This document shows positions 36,420-43,486 of a stretch of 64,000 bases of DNA, piece after piece (the stretch's first letter is position 1; every line of letters starts with the position of its first letter). The stretch spans positions 766,875 to 830,874 of the forward strand of contig NZ_CP017639.1 in NCBI RefSeq assembly GCF_001767255.1, read 5' to 3'. The notes under the pieces were generated by a model. That model was not told the DNA's origin and did not search any database. It worked only from the letters and a program-made list of their open reading frames with translations. The position numbers were made by a program, and so were the translations under genes. The DNA comes from Corynebacterium sp. NML98-0116. Lineage in GTDB: Bacteria; Actinomycetota; Actinomycetes; Mycobacteriales; Mycobacteriaceae.

Positions 36420-37860
36420 CCTGCTTGAACGGCCACACCGCAAGCACTGCTGCAAAGGCCACGAACGGTGCCGCGACGAGGAACCAGGCATCGTAAAAGC
36501 GGTGGTTACCGCCGCCTGTAAACGCCAGCACGATGATCACGCTCGCACCCACGGCGACCTGTTGCACCCACCGCGGTGCCCGGAAAGTTCCCACGAGTGC
36601 CAAAATCGACGCGTAGTACCAGGGGAGCGTGACCGCATTCGTGATGAACGCGGCGACGTACGCGGCGGTCGTGCCCTGGACAGCGCGCACGTCGTTCGCT
36701 GCACCCGGTTTCGGGCGGAACCACCACCACACAACGGCTAACGCCACCAACATCAGGATGGAAGCGGCCGCGCGCACGACAACGAGCAGGCTGTTGTAGT
36801 AGAAGTGGTCGTCGAAAAGCTGGAACCCGGGAGTGAGTATCTCGGTGACCAGCGTGGGCCCTGCCAACGGGTTGATCACCTTCGAGTTGCCGGAGATCTC
36901 AGCCAGCCATCCCCACGACGCGCCAGACGCCGCGGTGACAACATAAAGCACCCCGCCTGTCAGCGCGATAGACCAAGCCGTGGCAAGGATGAACACGCCG
37001 CACTTCTTAAGCACAGATGCTGATGCACCCGCGAAATGGGCAACCATCAGCCACACGATGAAAGGCATCGCCACGGCAGCCGTGGCCTTGAGCGAGACCG
37101 CAACAGCCACCACAGCGATGGCGCCACTAAAAGTGGCGAAGGTTGCTGGGCGGCCTAGTGCCCACACGATGCCGACGCTGACGAGCCCCACCATCACGGC
37201 CTCGTTGTGCATGCCGCCAACCATATGCAGCAGCATCAAGGGGTTCGTCGCTCCAATCCAGAGCGCAAATGCACTGTCGCCGCCGAGCTGCTGCGCAATT
37301 TTCGGGACCGTGATGATAATCAGCGCGAAACCCGCCAGCGCTAGGAGCCGATATGCAACGATGCCGGCGCCTACACTATCGCCAGTTACCAGTGTGATCA
37401 GCTTGCCTAACCCCAGGTGCAGCGGACCGTACGGGGTGGTGGTGTTGCGCCAGTCGTGCGAGACTTCCCACAGCAGCGGGCCGGGGTTGACGGCCGCACC
37501 TTCTGAGTATGGGTCGAAGCCGTCGCGAAGCATGGCGCCTTGCATCAGATAGGAGTACACGTCGCGCGAGAGCATCGGTGCGCTCAGCGCGAGTGGTGCG
37601 GTCCACAGCCAGGTGGTGCGCCGTACCGTATCGAAGGTGGGACGCGTACGCCACAGCCACAGCCAGGCAAGCAACAACAAAACGATGCCGACGCTCATCG
37701 TGATGTCCATGAGCGCACGCCCGTGCCCGTACGTCAAATTGTCGACGCCCAACATACGCATCACGCCGCCACGGTTGCGGGTGGCGCCGGCCCCAAAGGA
37801 ACCAAGGGCCACCAAGATACTTGCCAGCAGCCCTAGTCGTGTCGGCGAAAGAGACTTCAT
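36388..37860 (-). CDS. mptA: Alpha-(1->6)-mannopyranosyltransferase A
   Basis: GT-C polyprenyl-phosphomannose-dependent transferase that extends the mannan backbone of lipomannan and LAM outside the membrane. 490 residues with about 13 hydrophobic helices; the first extracellular loop carries the GT-C acidic motif (SRDVYSYLMQGAMLRDG). Gene order idsA-mptA-Rv2175c-pknL is shared with mycobacteria, which supports MptA over MptB. It begins 2 nt after idsA and its last 32 nt overlap the opposite gene. Confidence 0.9.
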   Translation of the reverse strand: MKSLSPTRLGLLASILVALGSFGAGATRNRGGVMRMLGVDNLTYGHGRALMDITMSVGIVLLLLAWLWLWRTRPTFDTVRRTTWLWTAPLALSAPMLSRDVYSYLMQGAMLRDGFDPYSEGAAVNPGPLLWEVSHDWRNTTTPYGPLHLGLGKLITLVTGDSVGAGIVAYRLLALAGFALIIITVPKIAQQLGGDSAFALWIGATNPLMLLHMVGGMHNEAVMVGLVSVGIVWALGRPATFATFSGAIAVVAVAVSLKATAAVAMPFIVWLMVAHFAGASASVLKKCGVFILATAWSIALTGGVLYVVTAASGASWGWLAEISGNSKVINPLAGPTLVTEILTPGFQLFDDHFYYNSLLVVVRAAASILMLVALAVVWWWFRPKPGAANDVRAVQGTTAAYVAAFITNAVTLPWYYASILALVGTFRAPRWVQQVAVGASVIIVLAFTGGGNHRFYDAWFLVAAPFVAFAAVLAVWPFKQAKTPSPVLGE

Positions 37861-37862
37861 TG

Positions 37863-39002
37863 CTACATACGCCTAGCCGTGGCTTTGATAGCTAAGTCAC
37901 GCATGAACTGCGCAACTGCATCATCAATCCCTGCGTCCGAAAGGTGCTGCAGGCCTGATTCAGTGAGGCGGTCGATGCGCGCCTCTACTGCCTCGACGGC
38001 GCCACTTTCTTGAATAAGCTCTGCGAGTTCGGAAAGCTCCTCTGGCGATGCTGCGACACCAATCCCGTCGCGAAGGCGTTGCGCTGCGGCAGGATCGGAC
38101 GCGTCCAAGTTTGCCAGCGCAGTGGCGAACAAGACGGTACGCTTGCCCTCACGGATATCGTCGCCAGCCGGCTTGCCGGTCACCTCAGGTTCACCGAAGA
38201 CCCCAAGGATGTCATCGCGGAGCTGGTACGCAATGCCAATATCACGTCCGTAACCACGGAACGCGGCGATCGTTGCATCCGGCGCGCCGGCAATCGCGGC
38301 GCCAAGGTGGAGCGGCCGTTCAATCGTGTACGCAGCGGTCTTGTACCGATTCACCTTGTCTGCGAGCTCAACAGATTCGCTGCCCTTAGCCTCTAACATG
38401 ATGTCCAGCAGCTGGCCGCCGATCACCTCAGTGCGCATCCCCACCCACGGCTTCGCCGCGCGGTCGAGGGCATCATTCGTGAGCCCCGAGTATCGCCACA
38501 TGTCTTCTGCCCACACCAGCGCAAGATCGCCAATCAAAATGGCCGAGTGCTCGCCGAACGAAGCGGCGTCACCACGGTAGCCTTCGTTGCGGTGCGTAGC
38601 CTCAACCGCGCGGTGCACTGTTGGGTTGCCGCGCCGGGTGTCGGAGGCGTCGATAATGTCGTCGTGGATGAGCGCACATGCCTGAATGAACTCGAGCGAG
38701 CTCACTGCGCGCAGCACCGCGTCGGGGTTCTCCTGGCTGTGGTCAAGCCCTCCTGCGCCGATGAAGCCAGCCCAACCGTAGAGTGGCCGTATCCGCTTGC
38801 CTCCACCGAGGACAAACTTGCGCAGGTAAGAGACTGCGTCCTCCACTGGGGCACCAATTTCCGCGACTACCGATTCCTGGCCGTCGAAGAACACGCGAAG
38901 CTGCTCCTCAACAAGTGCGGGGATAGCCTCGAGCGTCGGCCCTTGTGAGGATACTTCAGACACGTTGTGCTCCATTCCAGAATCTGTCGTAGACGTATGC
39001 AC
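37863..39002 (-). CDS. idsA: Polyprenyl (geranylgeranyl) diphosphate synthase
   Basis: Trans-prenyltransferase supplying GGPP-class isoprenoids for menaquinone and lipid carriers. The first aspartate-rich motif is DDIIDASDTRRG, the second is QLRDDILGVFGEP, with GGGKRIRPLYGW substrate site near residue 70. 379 residues from the GTG at 39002; an in-frame ATG at 38975 (MEHNVSEVSS) is an equal alternative, since neither has a good ribosome site. First gene of the idsA-mptA unit. Confidence 0.92.
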   Translation of the reverse strand: MHTSTTDSGMEHNVSEVSSQGPTLEAIPALVEEQLRVFFDGQESVVAEIGAPVEDAVSYLRKFVLGGGKRIRPLYGWAGFIGAGGLDHSQENPDAVLRAVSSLEFIQACALIHDDIIDASDTRRGNPTVHRAVEATHRNEGYRGDAASFGEHSAILIGDLALVWAEDMWRYSGLTNDALDRAAKPWVGMRTEVIGGQLLDIMLEAKGSESVELADKVNRYKTAAYTIERPLHLGAAIAGAPDATIAAFRGYGRDIGIAYQLRDDILGVFGEPEVTGKPAGDDIREGKRTVLFATALANLDASDPAAAQRLRDGIGVAASPEELSELAELIQESGAVEAVEARIDRLTESGLQHLSDAGIDDAVAQFMRDLAIKATARRM

Positions 39003-39031
39003 CTAGAGACTACCGAGTTACCACGACAAAC

Positions 39032-39604
39032 CTACAACATTGGTGAGGCGCTGAGTGGCAGCGATCGCCCAAGAATCGCAAATGGCCGCGGATCAGCGGG
39101 GTAGAGGTAGTTACGTGCGACGTCGGAGAACCCAAATTTGCGGTAGAGCTTGAACGCACCGTTGTCCTCGTGCTCGACCTCAGGGGTAGACAGTAGAGCA
39201 AATTTTGCCGGCGCAAGGCGCAGGAGCTCCCGGAGCAACCTCGCGCCGATACCTCTCCCTTGATAGCTAGGGAGCACATGGATTTCAGCGACCTCAAAGT
39301 AGCTTTGGAGTAACTCCTTTTCGCTTTTCGACGGCCCCCCTTGCATGGCAAGCGCCCGCCTGAGCTGCTGATCCCACCATCGTTCACGCTGTCCCAACAT
39401 TCCGTATGCAATGCCGATGATCGTGTCGTCAGCAACTGCCGCGATTGCAGTGAAGCCTGGGGAGAGAGCCTCTTGGCGCCAGGAGGAGATGCGTTGCGCC
39501 CGAACATTGACCGGGTAGTCCATGGCCTCTATATAGAGGTCGACGAGTGCAGGCGTTGCAAGAAGGTACTCGGCCGATGTGAGTCGGCGGATTTCGGTCT
39601 TCAT
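39032..39604 (-). CDS. GNAT-family N-acetyltransferase
   Basis: A 190-residue acetyltransferase: the acetyl-CoA pyrophosphate-binding motif is VLPSYQGRGIGARLLREL (Q-x-x-G-x-G) and the C-terminal motif is AFKLYRKFGFSDVA. The ATG at 39604 (MKTEIRRLTSAEY) fits GNAT N-termini; the open frame to 39685 reads non-family sequence. Substrate unknown. It ends 29 nt before idsA, same strand, and is divergent from the HEPN gene. Confidence 0.87.
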   Translation of the reverse strand: MKTEIRRLTSAEYLLATPALVDLYIEAMDYPVNVRAQRISSWRQEALSPGFTAIAAVADDTIIGIAYGMLGQRERWWDQQLRRALAMQGGPSKSEKELLQSYFEVAEIHVLPSYQGRGIGARLLRELLRLAPAKFALLSTPEVEHEDNGAFKLYRKFGFSDVARNYLYPADPRPFAILGRSLPLSASPML

Positions 39605-39733
39605 GCCTTTATCGAACCATGAGTTCGGGAAGTTTCGCCATATTCGAACAAATGAGCGAAGTTCTGGGGGGTTTGTCGGACCCATTTTCTATATTCATCT
39701 CAAATGCGAAAGGGAAATGAAGGAGAAATCAAC

Positions 39734-40168
39734 ATGAACAGCGTTATCTCTGCGACAACGAACGAAGTTTACGGTGCTCGCGTCCGTCAATCGAAGCGTG
39801 ACCAGTTTCTTGAAACTGCCGATGGTTGCCTCACGTATGCCTATGGGCGATTTGAGGAGGGGGCGTACGACGAGGCTATGGAATATGCCTACCGTGCAGC
39901 GCTGCGGACTGCGGGTGCGGTGTGTTCCGATAGTCCGGTAATTCAGAAGCGAAAGCGGCTGCCAAGTAGTGCGTGGAAGAAGCTTGCGCTCACGGGGAAG
40001 GGCGGTGAGCGGTGGGCGAATGTGTTTGAGTCGTTCTCGCGGGAACGCGGCCGCGTTGCCTCGGGGATTGAGCATATGCCGCCAGCTGGCAGGGTTGCGC
40101 AGTTGCTTGAGCAGGCGGAACAGTTCCACCTCGAGGCACTTCCTGCCGGAAATGGTGTTGCGGCTTAG
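39734..40168 (+). CDS. SAV_6107-type HEPN domain protein
   Basis: A 144-residue all-helical protein of the actinobacterial HEPN family: FLETADGCLTYAYGRFEEGAYDEAMEYAYRAALRTAGAV is the characteristic helix pair (about residues 22-60). The RX4-6H catalytic motif of ribonuclease HEPN domains is not evident, so it may be a binding or scaffold member. AAGGAG lies 8 nt before the ATG, which decides the start over 39704. No antitoxin-like partner is adjacent, so this is not a typical toxin pair. The position upstream of the dcw cluster is, from memory, shared in corynebacteria. Confidence 0.8.
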   Translation: MNSVISATTNEVYGARVRQSKRDQFLETADGCLTYAYGRFEEGAYDEAMEYAYRAALRTAGAVCSDSPVIQKRKRLPSSAWKKLALTGKGGERWANVFESFSRERGRVASGIEHMPPAGRVAQLLEQAEQFHLEALPAGNGVAA

Positions 40169-40264
40169 CCGGGGCAATCTTGCCCTCGTCTCCCGGGGAA
40201 CAAAGGCGCTAGGATGGCCGTTGTATGGATAGCAACGTCCGCTTTGGAGCTTGGGAGTAGAGCA

Positions 40265-40660
40265 GTGTCACTTTCTGAACAGGAGCAGCAAGCACTCCGC
40301 GCAATTGAGCAGTCACTCATGGCAGATGACCCTTCATTTGTGCAAAGCGTCGGCCGAAACGCCGACTATGCGGCTCCATCGTCCACAGGCCGGATTACGA
40401 TGCGCAGCGTTGCGTTAATGGTGCTTGGAGTGGTGTTGTTGCTCGGCGGTGTTGCGCTTGCCTCGCTTTCCATTTGGACAGTAATCATTAGCGTTATCGG
40501 GTTCGGCGTCATGATGGCTGGTGGAATCATGGCGTTGCGCACCCCAGCGCATGGCCCATCTGTATCGCAGTTGCGGAATGTTTCCCGGAACCAGCCGAAG
40601 TCTCCTCGAGTGAGCTCGATGGAGCAGAACTTTAAACGCCGGTTCGAGGATCGGCCTTAA
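40265..40660 (+). CDS. DUF3040 membrane protein
   Basis: A 131-residue protein with the family N-terminus SLSEQEQQALRAIEQSLMADDPSF, then two helices (SVALMVLGVVLLLGGVALAS and the SIWTVIISVIGFGVMMAGGIM region) and a basic tail. The GTG at 40265 follows GGGAG by 7 nt. DUF3040 proteins sit just upstream of mraZ in many actinobacteria; role unknown. A strong terminator follows, so it is not part of the dcw transcript. Confidence 0.88.
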   Translation: MSLSEQEQQALRAIEQSLMADDPSFVQSVGRNADYAAPSSTGRITMRSVALMVLGVVLLLGGVALASLSIWTVIISVIGFGVMMAGGIMALRTPAHGPSVSQLRNVSRNQPKSPRVSSMEQNFKRRFEDRP

Positions 40661-40674
40661 TCCTAAAAAGGACC

Positions 40675-40701
40675 ACGCCCCCTTTACTGGGGGCGTTTTT
40701 T
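40675..40701 (+). terminator. Intrinsic terminator after DUF3040 gene
   Basis: Stem ACGCCCCC/GGGGGCGT (40675-40682 and 40689-40696) with a 6-nt loop and a run of T to 40701. Confidence 0.9.
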
Positions 40702-40723
40702 ATTGTGTGGGCGAAGCCAAGCG

Positions 40724-40760
40724 CCCCACTTTCACCCACATTCTCCACTTTTGCCCACAC
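40724..40760 (-). promoter_or_regulatory. Second, inverted array of four MraZ-like boxes
   Basis: On the minus strand GTGG(G/A) boxes recur with spacings 10, 9 and 10 bp; on the plus strand the CCAC cores start at 40726, 40736, 40745 and 40755. The downstream flank of each box is A-rich (GTGGGCAAAA, GTGGGTGAAA). This mirrors the array near mraZ but faces away from it. No gene reads leftwards from here. Confidence 0.6.
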
Positions 40761-40802
40761 GTGTATGCGGAGATGGACTTTTGTGGGTATTTCTTTGCGT
40801 AT

Positions 40803-40814
40803 CTAGTCGACTAG
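40803..40814. repeat. 12-bp perfect palindrome
   Basis: CTAGTCGACTAG lies between the two MraZ-like arrays; it may be an operator half-way site or chance. Confidence 0.4.
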
Positions 40815-40922
40815 TGGGGTGATTGTGGCTATTGTGAAGCGCGAAAGGGGGAGGGAGCCCCACCGTTTTCTTACTCGTTGACCTGCGGTTATGTTGAAGT
40901 CGGTAATCTTTTTTGTGTGTGG

Positions 40923-40959
40923 TGTGGCATTTGTGGGGCACAGTGGGTTAAAGTGGGGC
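40923..40959 (+). promoter_or_regulatory. MraZ operator: four direct repeats upstream of mraZ
   Basis: GTGG cores at 40924, 40933, 40943 and 40953 (TGTGGCATT, TGTGGGGCAC, AGTGGGTTAA, AGTGGGGCGT), spaced 9, 10 and 10 bp. This agrees with the known MraZ recognition of TGGG repeats at about 10-bp period, bound by the MraZ ring and used for autoregulation of the dcw promoter. The array is about 107 bp before the mraZ ATG. Confidence 0.8.
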
Positions 40960-41065
40960 GTAGCGGAAGGCGCGGTGGTGTGCTGACTACACACCTTTGT
41001 CGCACGAAGCAGAGAAAACTACATACATCACGTGTCTGACGGCGTGGAGGAAGGTGGGTCGCCCG

Positions 41066-41500
41066 ATGTTTCTGGGAACCTACACTCCCAAGCTTGATGA
41101 CAAAGGACGCTTGACGCTGCCTGCGAAGTTCCGAGAGGACCTCGCGGACGGGCTGATGGTGACCAAGGGGCAAGATCACTCTTTGGCGGTCTACCCCCGT
41201 GCGGAGTTCGCAGCGCGAGCCAAAAAGGCTGCTGCAGCATCCCGCACGAACCCGAAGGCTCGAGCGTTCATTCGTAATCTGGCTGCCAGTGCGGATGAGC
41301 AAACGCTTGACGGTTCTGGTCGTATCACGTTGTCGGCGTCGCACCGGGAATACGCAAACCTTTCCAAGGAGTGCGTGGTCATCGGTTCTGTAGATTTTCT
41401 CGAGATCTGGGATGCACAATCCTGGGCTCAATATCAAGAAGAGACTGAAGCCGCCTTCTCGGCGGCGGATGACGACGACATACTCTCCGGTCTGCTGTAA
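41066..41500 (+). CDS. mraZ: Transcriptional regulator MraZ
   Basis: DNA-binding protein of the AbrB fold that forms ring oligomers and represses or tunes its own operon. 144 residues with the two family repeats: [22 protein letters not shown] near the N-terminus and [18 protein letters not shown] in the second half. The frame is open to 40997 but [11 protein letters not shown] is the family start; GGAGGAAGGTGGG precedes it. In C. glutamicum MraZ affects ftsE. First gene of the dcw cluster. Confidence 0.95.
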   Translation: MFLGTYTPKLDDKGRLTLPAKFREDLADGLMVTKGQDHSLAVYPRAEFAARAKKAAAASRTNPKARAFIRNLAASADEQTLDGSGRITLSASHREYANLSKECVVIGSVDFLEIWDAQSWAQYQEETEAAFSAADDDDILSGLL

Positions 41501-41551
41501 GGCTGACTACCTGACAGTGGACATCGACTACTGACGGAGAGCGTGTACGGA

Positions 41552-41617
41552 CTCTATCCCGGGCGTGAAGCGTTCTGGTGTACTTCCCCGACATCAGAGC
41601 AGCCGCCCGGGGTAGGG
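41552..41617 (+). ncRNA. Structured leader of rsmH, candidate mraW RNA motif
   Basis: A 14-bp stem (two wobble pairs) joins 41552-41565 with 41604-41617, core CTATCCCGGGCG with CGCCCGGGGTAG, closing a 38-nt loop that contains ACTTCCCCGACATCAGAGC. It lies between mraZ and rsmH (mraW), where the actinobacterial mraW RNA motif has been described. There is no U-tract after it, so it is not a plain terminator. Assignment to that motif is from position and shape, not from an alignment. Confidence 0.6.
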
Positions 41618-41687
41618 CTCTATACGCTCCCCAAACATGGGTGTAGGTAATTTTCAGAACAACGCAGTGAAGGGAGTGTGCCCGACA

Positions 41688-42701
41688 ATGGTAGAAGCCG
41701 CGATGGACTTTGATCCGGTGGCAAACCGTGGCCACGTTCCCGTGATGCGTAACCGGATGGCGGAATTGCTCGCACCAGCAGTTGAGCAATTCGGCGATCG
41801 CGCAGTGATTGTCGACGGCACCCTCGGGGCAGGCGGCCACACTGAGTACTTTCTTTCTACATTTCCAAACGCGTACGTTATTGGAATCGACCGCGACCCA
41901 AACGCGTTAGCTGCGGCAACGGAGCGTCTGGCTCCATTCGGCGACCGTTTTGTTCCGGTGCAAGCCCGTTTTGACGCAATTGGCGAAGTTGCGGCTTCTG
42001 ACGAGCGGGTGCCTTTCGGCATCGTCCGCGAAAATGGAGTTGCCGGGGCGCTGTTTGACCTTGGCGTTTCTTCGATGCAGCTCGATCAGGAAGAACGCGG
42101 TTTCGCGTACAAGGTCGATGCCCCGCTAGATATGCGGATGGATACGACGCAATCGCTCACTGCAGCTGACGTGCTGAATACCTACTCGCACGGTGACTTG
42201 GCACGCATTTTGAAGACGTACGGAGACGAGCGTTTTGCGGGAAAGATTGCTCGGGCGATTGTTCAGCAGCGTGAACAGGAGCCATTCACAACGAGTGCGC
42301 GTCTGGTGGAGCTGCTGTACGACACGATTCCGGCAGCCACACGTAGGTCGGGCGGGCACCCGGCAAAGCGAACGTTTCAGGCGCTGCGGGTCGAAGTGAA
42401 CCGCGAGCTCGAAGCGGTCGAGCAAGTCCTCCCCGTCATTACTGACCTCCTCGGAGTTGGTGGACGTGCGGTCTTCATGAGCTATCAATCGCTGGAAGAC
42501 AAAATCGTCAAGGCGGCGTTTCGGGAACTCACGGAGTCGAAAACCCCACCGGGGCTCCCGATGGACTTACCCGGTACGCAGCCGCTGTTTCGATCCATCA
42601 CAAATGGGTCGGAGAAGGCGTCGAAAACTGAAATTGAACATAACCCTAGAGCGGCGTCCGTACGGGTACGTGGTGTCGAGAAACTAGCACAAGGCAACTA
42701 A
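41688..42701 (+). CDS. rsmH: 16S rRNA (cytosine-1402-N4) methyltransferase
   Basis: Also called mraW; methylates C1402 in the 30S decoding centre. SAM-binding motif [15 protein letters not shown], catalytic-region [17 protein letters not shown], and C-terminal [17 protein letters not shown]. 337 residues from the ATG at 41688; GGGAG is 11 nt upstream. An in-frame ATG at 41637 would lie after the structured leader too but lacks a ribosome site. Confidence 0.95.
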   Translation: MVEAAMDFDPVANRGHVPVMRNRMAELLAPAVEQFGDRAVIVDGTLGAGGHTEYFLSTFPNAYVIGIDRDPNALAAATERLAPFGDRFVPVQARFDAIGEVAASDERVPFGIVRENGVAGALFDLGVSSMQLDQEERGFAYKVDAPLDMRMDTTQSLTAADVLNTYSHGDLARILKTYGDERFAGKIARAIVQQREQEPFTTSARLVELLYDTIPAATRRSGGHPAKRTFQALRVEVNRELEAVEQVLPVITDLLGVGGRAVFMSYQSLEDKIVKAAFRELTESKTPPGLPMDLPGTQPLFRSITNGSEKASKTEIEHNPRAASVRVRGVEKLAQGN

Positions 42702-42715
42702 GGAACTGATCAATC

Positions 42716-43423
42716 ATGGCAGCACGAGAGCACAGCGGATCGAACATGACGCTGACGCGCGGTGATCAGGCGCGCCCGCAGACGCGGCGCTCCGGCCAGC
42801 AGCGTAGCGCGAACACTCGGCTGCTCAACCCGGGAATTCGGCCACACGTCCCACACCCGCGTACTCACGGGCGGTTGGGGTCGAAGCAGATTGTGTCCTA
42901 CCGCGGCAGGAGGATTGCGCAGCCGGCTGTCGCTAAGAAACAGTTGTCGCTGACGTTCACAGTGACGGTGGTACTGCTGGTATTCGGGGTTGTTGCTGCG
43001 ATGGGGCTCAGCGCTTTGTCGACGACGCAAACGTTTACCATTCAGCGCCTTCAGGCGCAGGAACGAGAGCTGACCAACCGTGTCGAATCGCTGACCCGCG
43101 ACCTTGAGGACCGCAAATCATCCGCAGAGATTGCACAACGTGCAGGTGACGCAGGCCTGTTGGTTCCATCGGCTCCAGGGATCGTTGCGGTGCATGAAGA
43201 TGGCAGTGTGCATGAGCAGCGTCCGTTCGACCCGAACGCAACTGTCGGTGTGGTGGACGTGAATGAGTCTCACGCACGATCTGGGCGCGCGTCGAGTGAC
43301 CAGCAAGCAACTCGCGAAATCGGTGATTCTTTGACGCAGCTTCCTGGCAATAACGTGCTTGGCAGCACTTCTCGTTTGGACAACGTGGCGCCGTATGCGC
43401 CGAATGTCCCACCTACGCTCTAA
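42716..43423 (+). CDS. ftsL: FtsL-like septum protein
   Basis: Divisome membrane protein that with FtsQ activates FtsW/FtsI. 235 residues: a long basic cytoplasmic N-terminus (about 1-80), one membrane helix (LTFTVTVVLLVFGVVAAMGL), then a short coiled coil (FTIQRLQAQERELTNRVESL) outside and a low-complexity tail. Sequence is poorly conserved in this family; the call rests on topology and position between rsmH and ftsI. AAGGA precedes the ATG by 10 nt. Confidence 0.82.
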   Translation: MAAREHSGSNMTLTRGDQARPQTRRSGQQRSANTRLLNPGIRPHVPHPRTHGRLGSKQIVSYRGRRIAQPAVAKKQLSLTFTVTVVLLVFGVVAAMGLSALSTTQTFTIQRLQAQERELTNRVESLTRDLEDRKSSAEIAQRAGDAGLLVPSAPGIVAVHEDGSVHEQRPFDPNATVGVVDVNESHARSGRASSDQQATREIGDSLTQLPGNNVLGSTSRLDNVAPYAPNVPPTL

Positions 43424-43486
43424 GCTCTAAGGGCACGAATCGTTTCTTACCCGTTGAATGCAATTGAGTGAGGTGAATATAGGGCA

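Larger units (their letters stand above)
40702..41065 (+). other. dcw promoter region upstream of mraZ
   Basis: 364 bp without a gene, between the DUF3040 terminator and mraZ. Contents: the inverted MraZ-like array, a 12-bp palindrome, a TAATCT hexamer at about 40901 that may be a -10 element, and the forward MraZ array. No RNase P RNA, 6C RNA or tRNA was recognised. Confidence 0.6.

Noticed and set aside
39734..40168. HEPN gene as part of a toxin-antitoxin pair
   Set aside because: No catalytic RX4-6H motif and no MNT or antitoxin-like neighbour; the family is a housekeeping actinobacterial one.
40702..41065. Possible RNase P RNA or 6C RNA in the gap before mraZ
   Set aside because: No characteristic conserved sequences or C-rich loops; the structure is explained by MraZ-like boxes.
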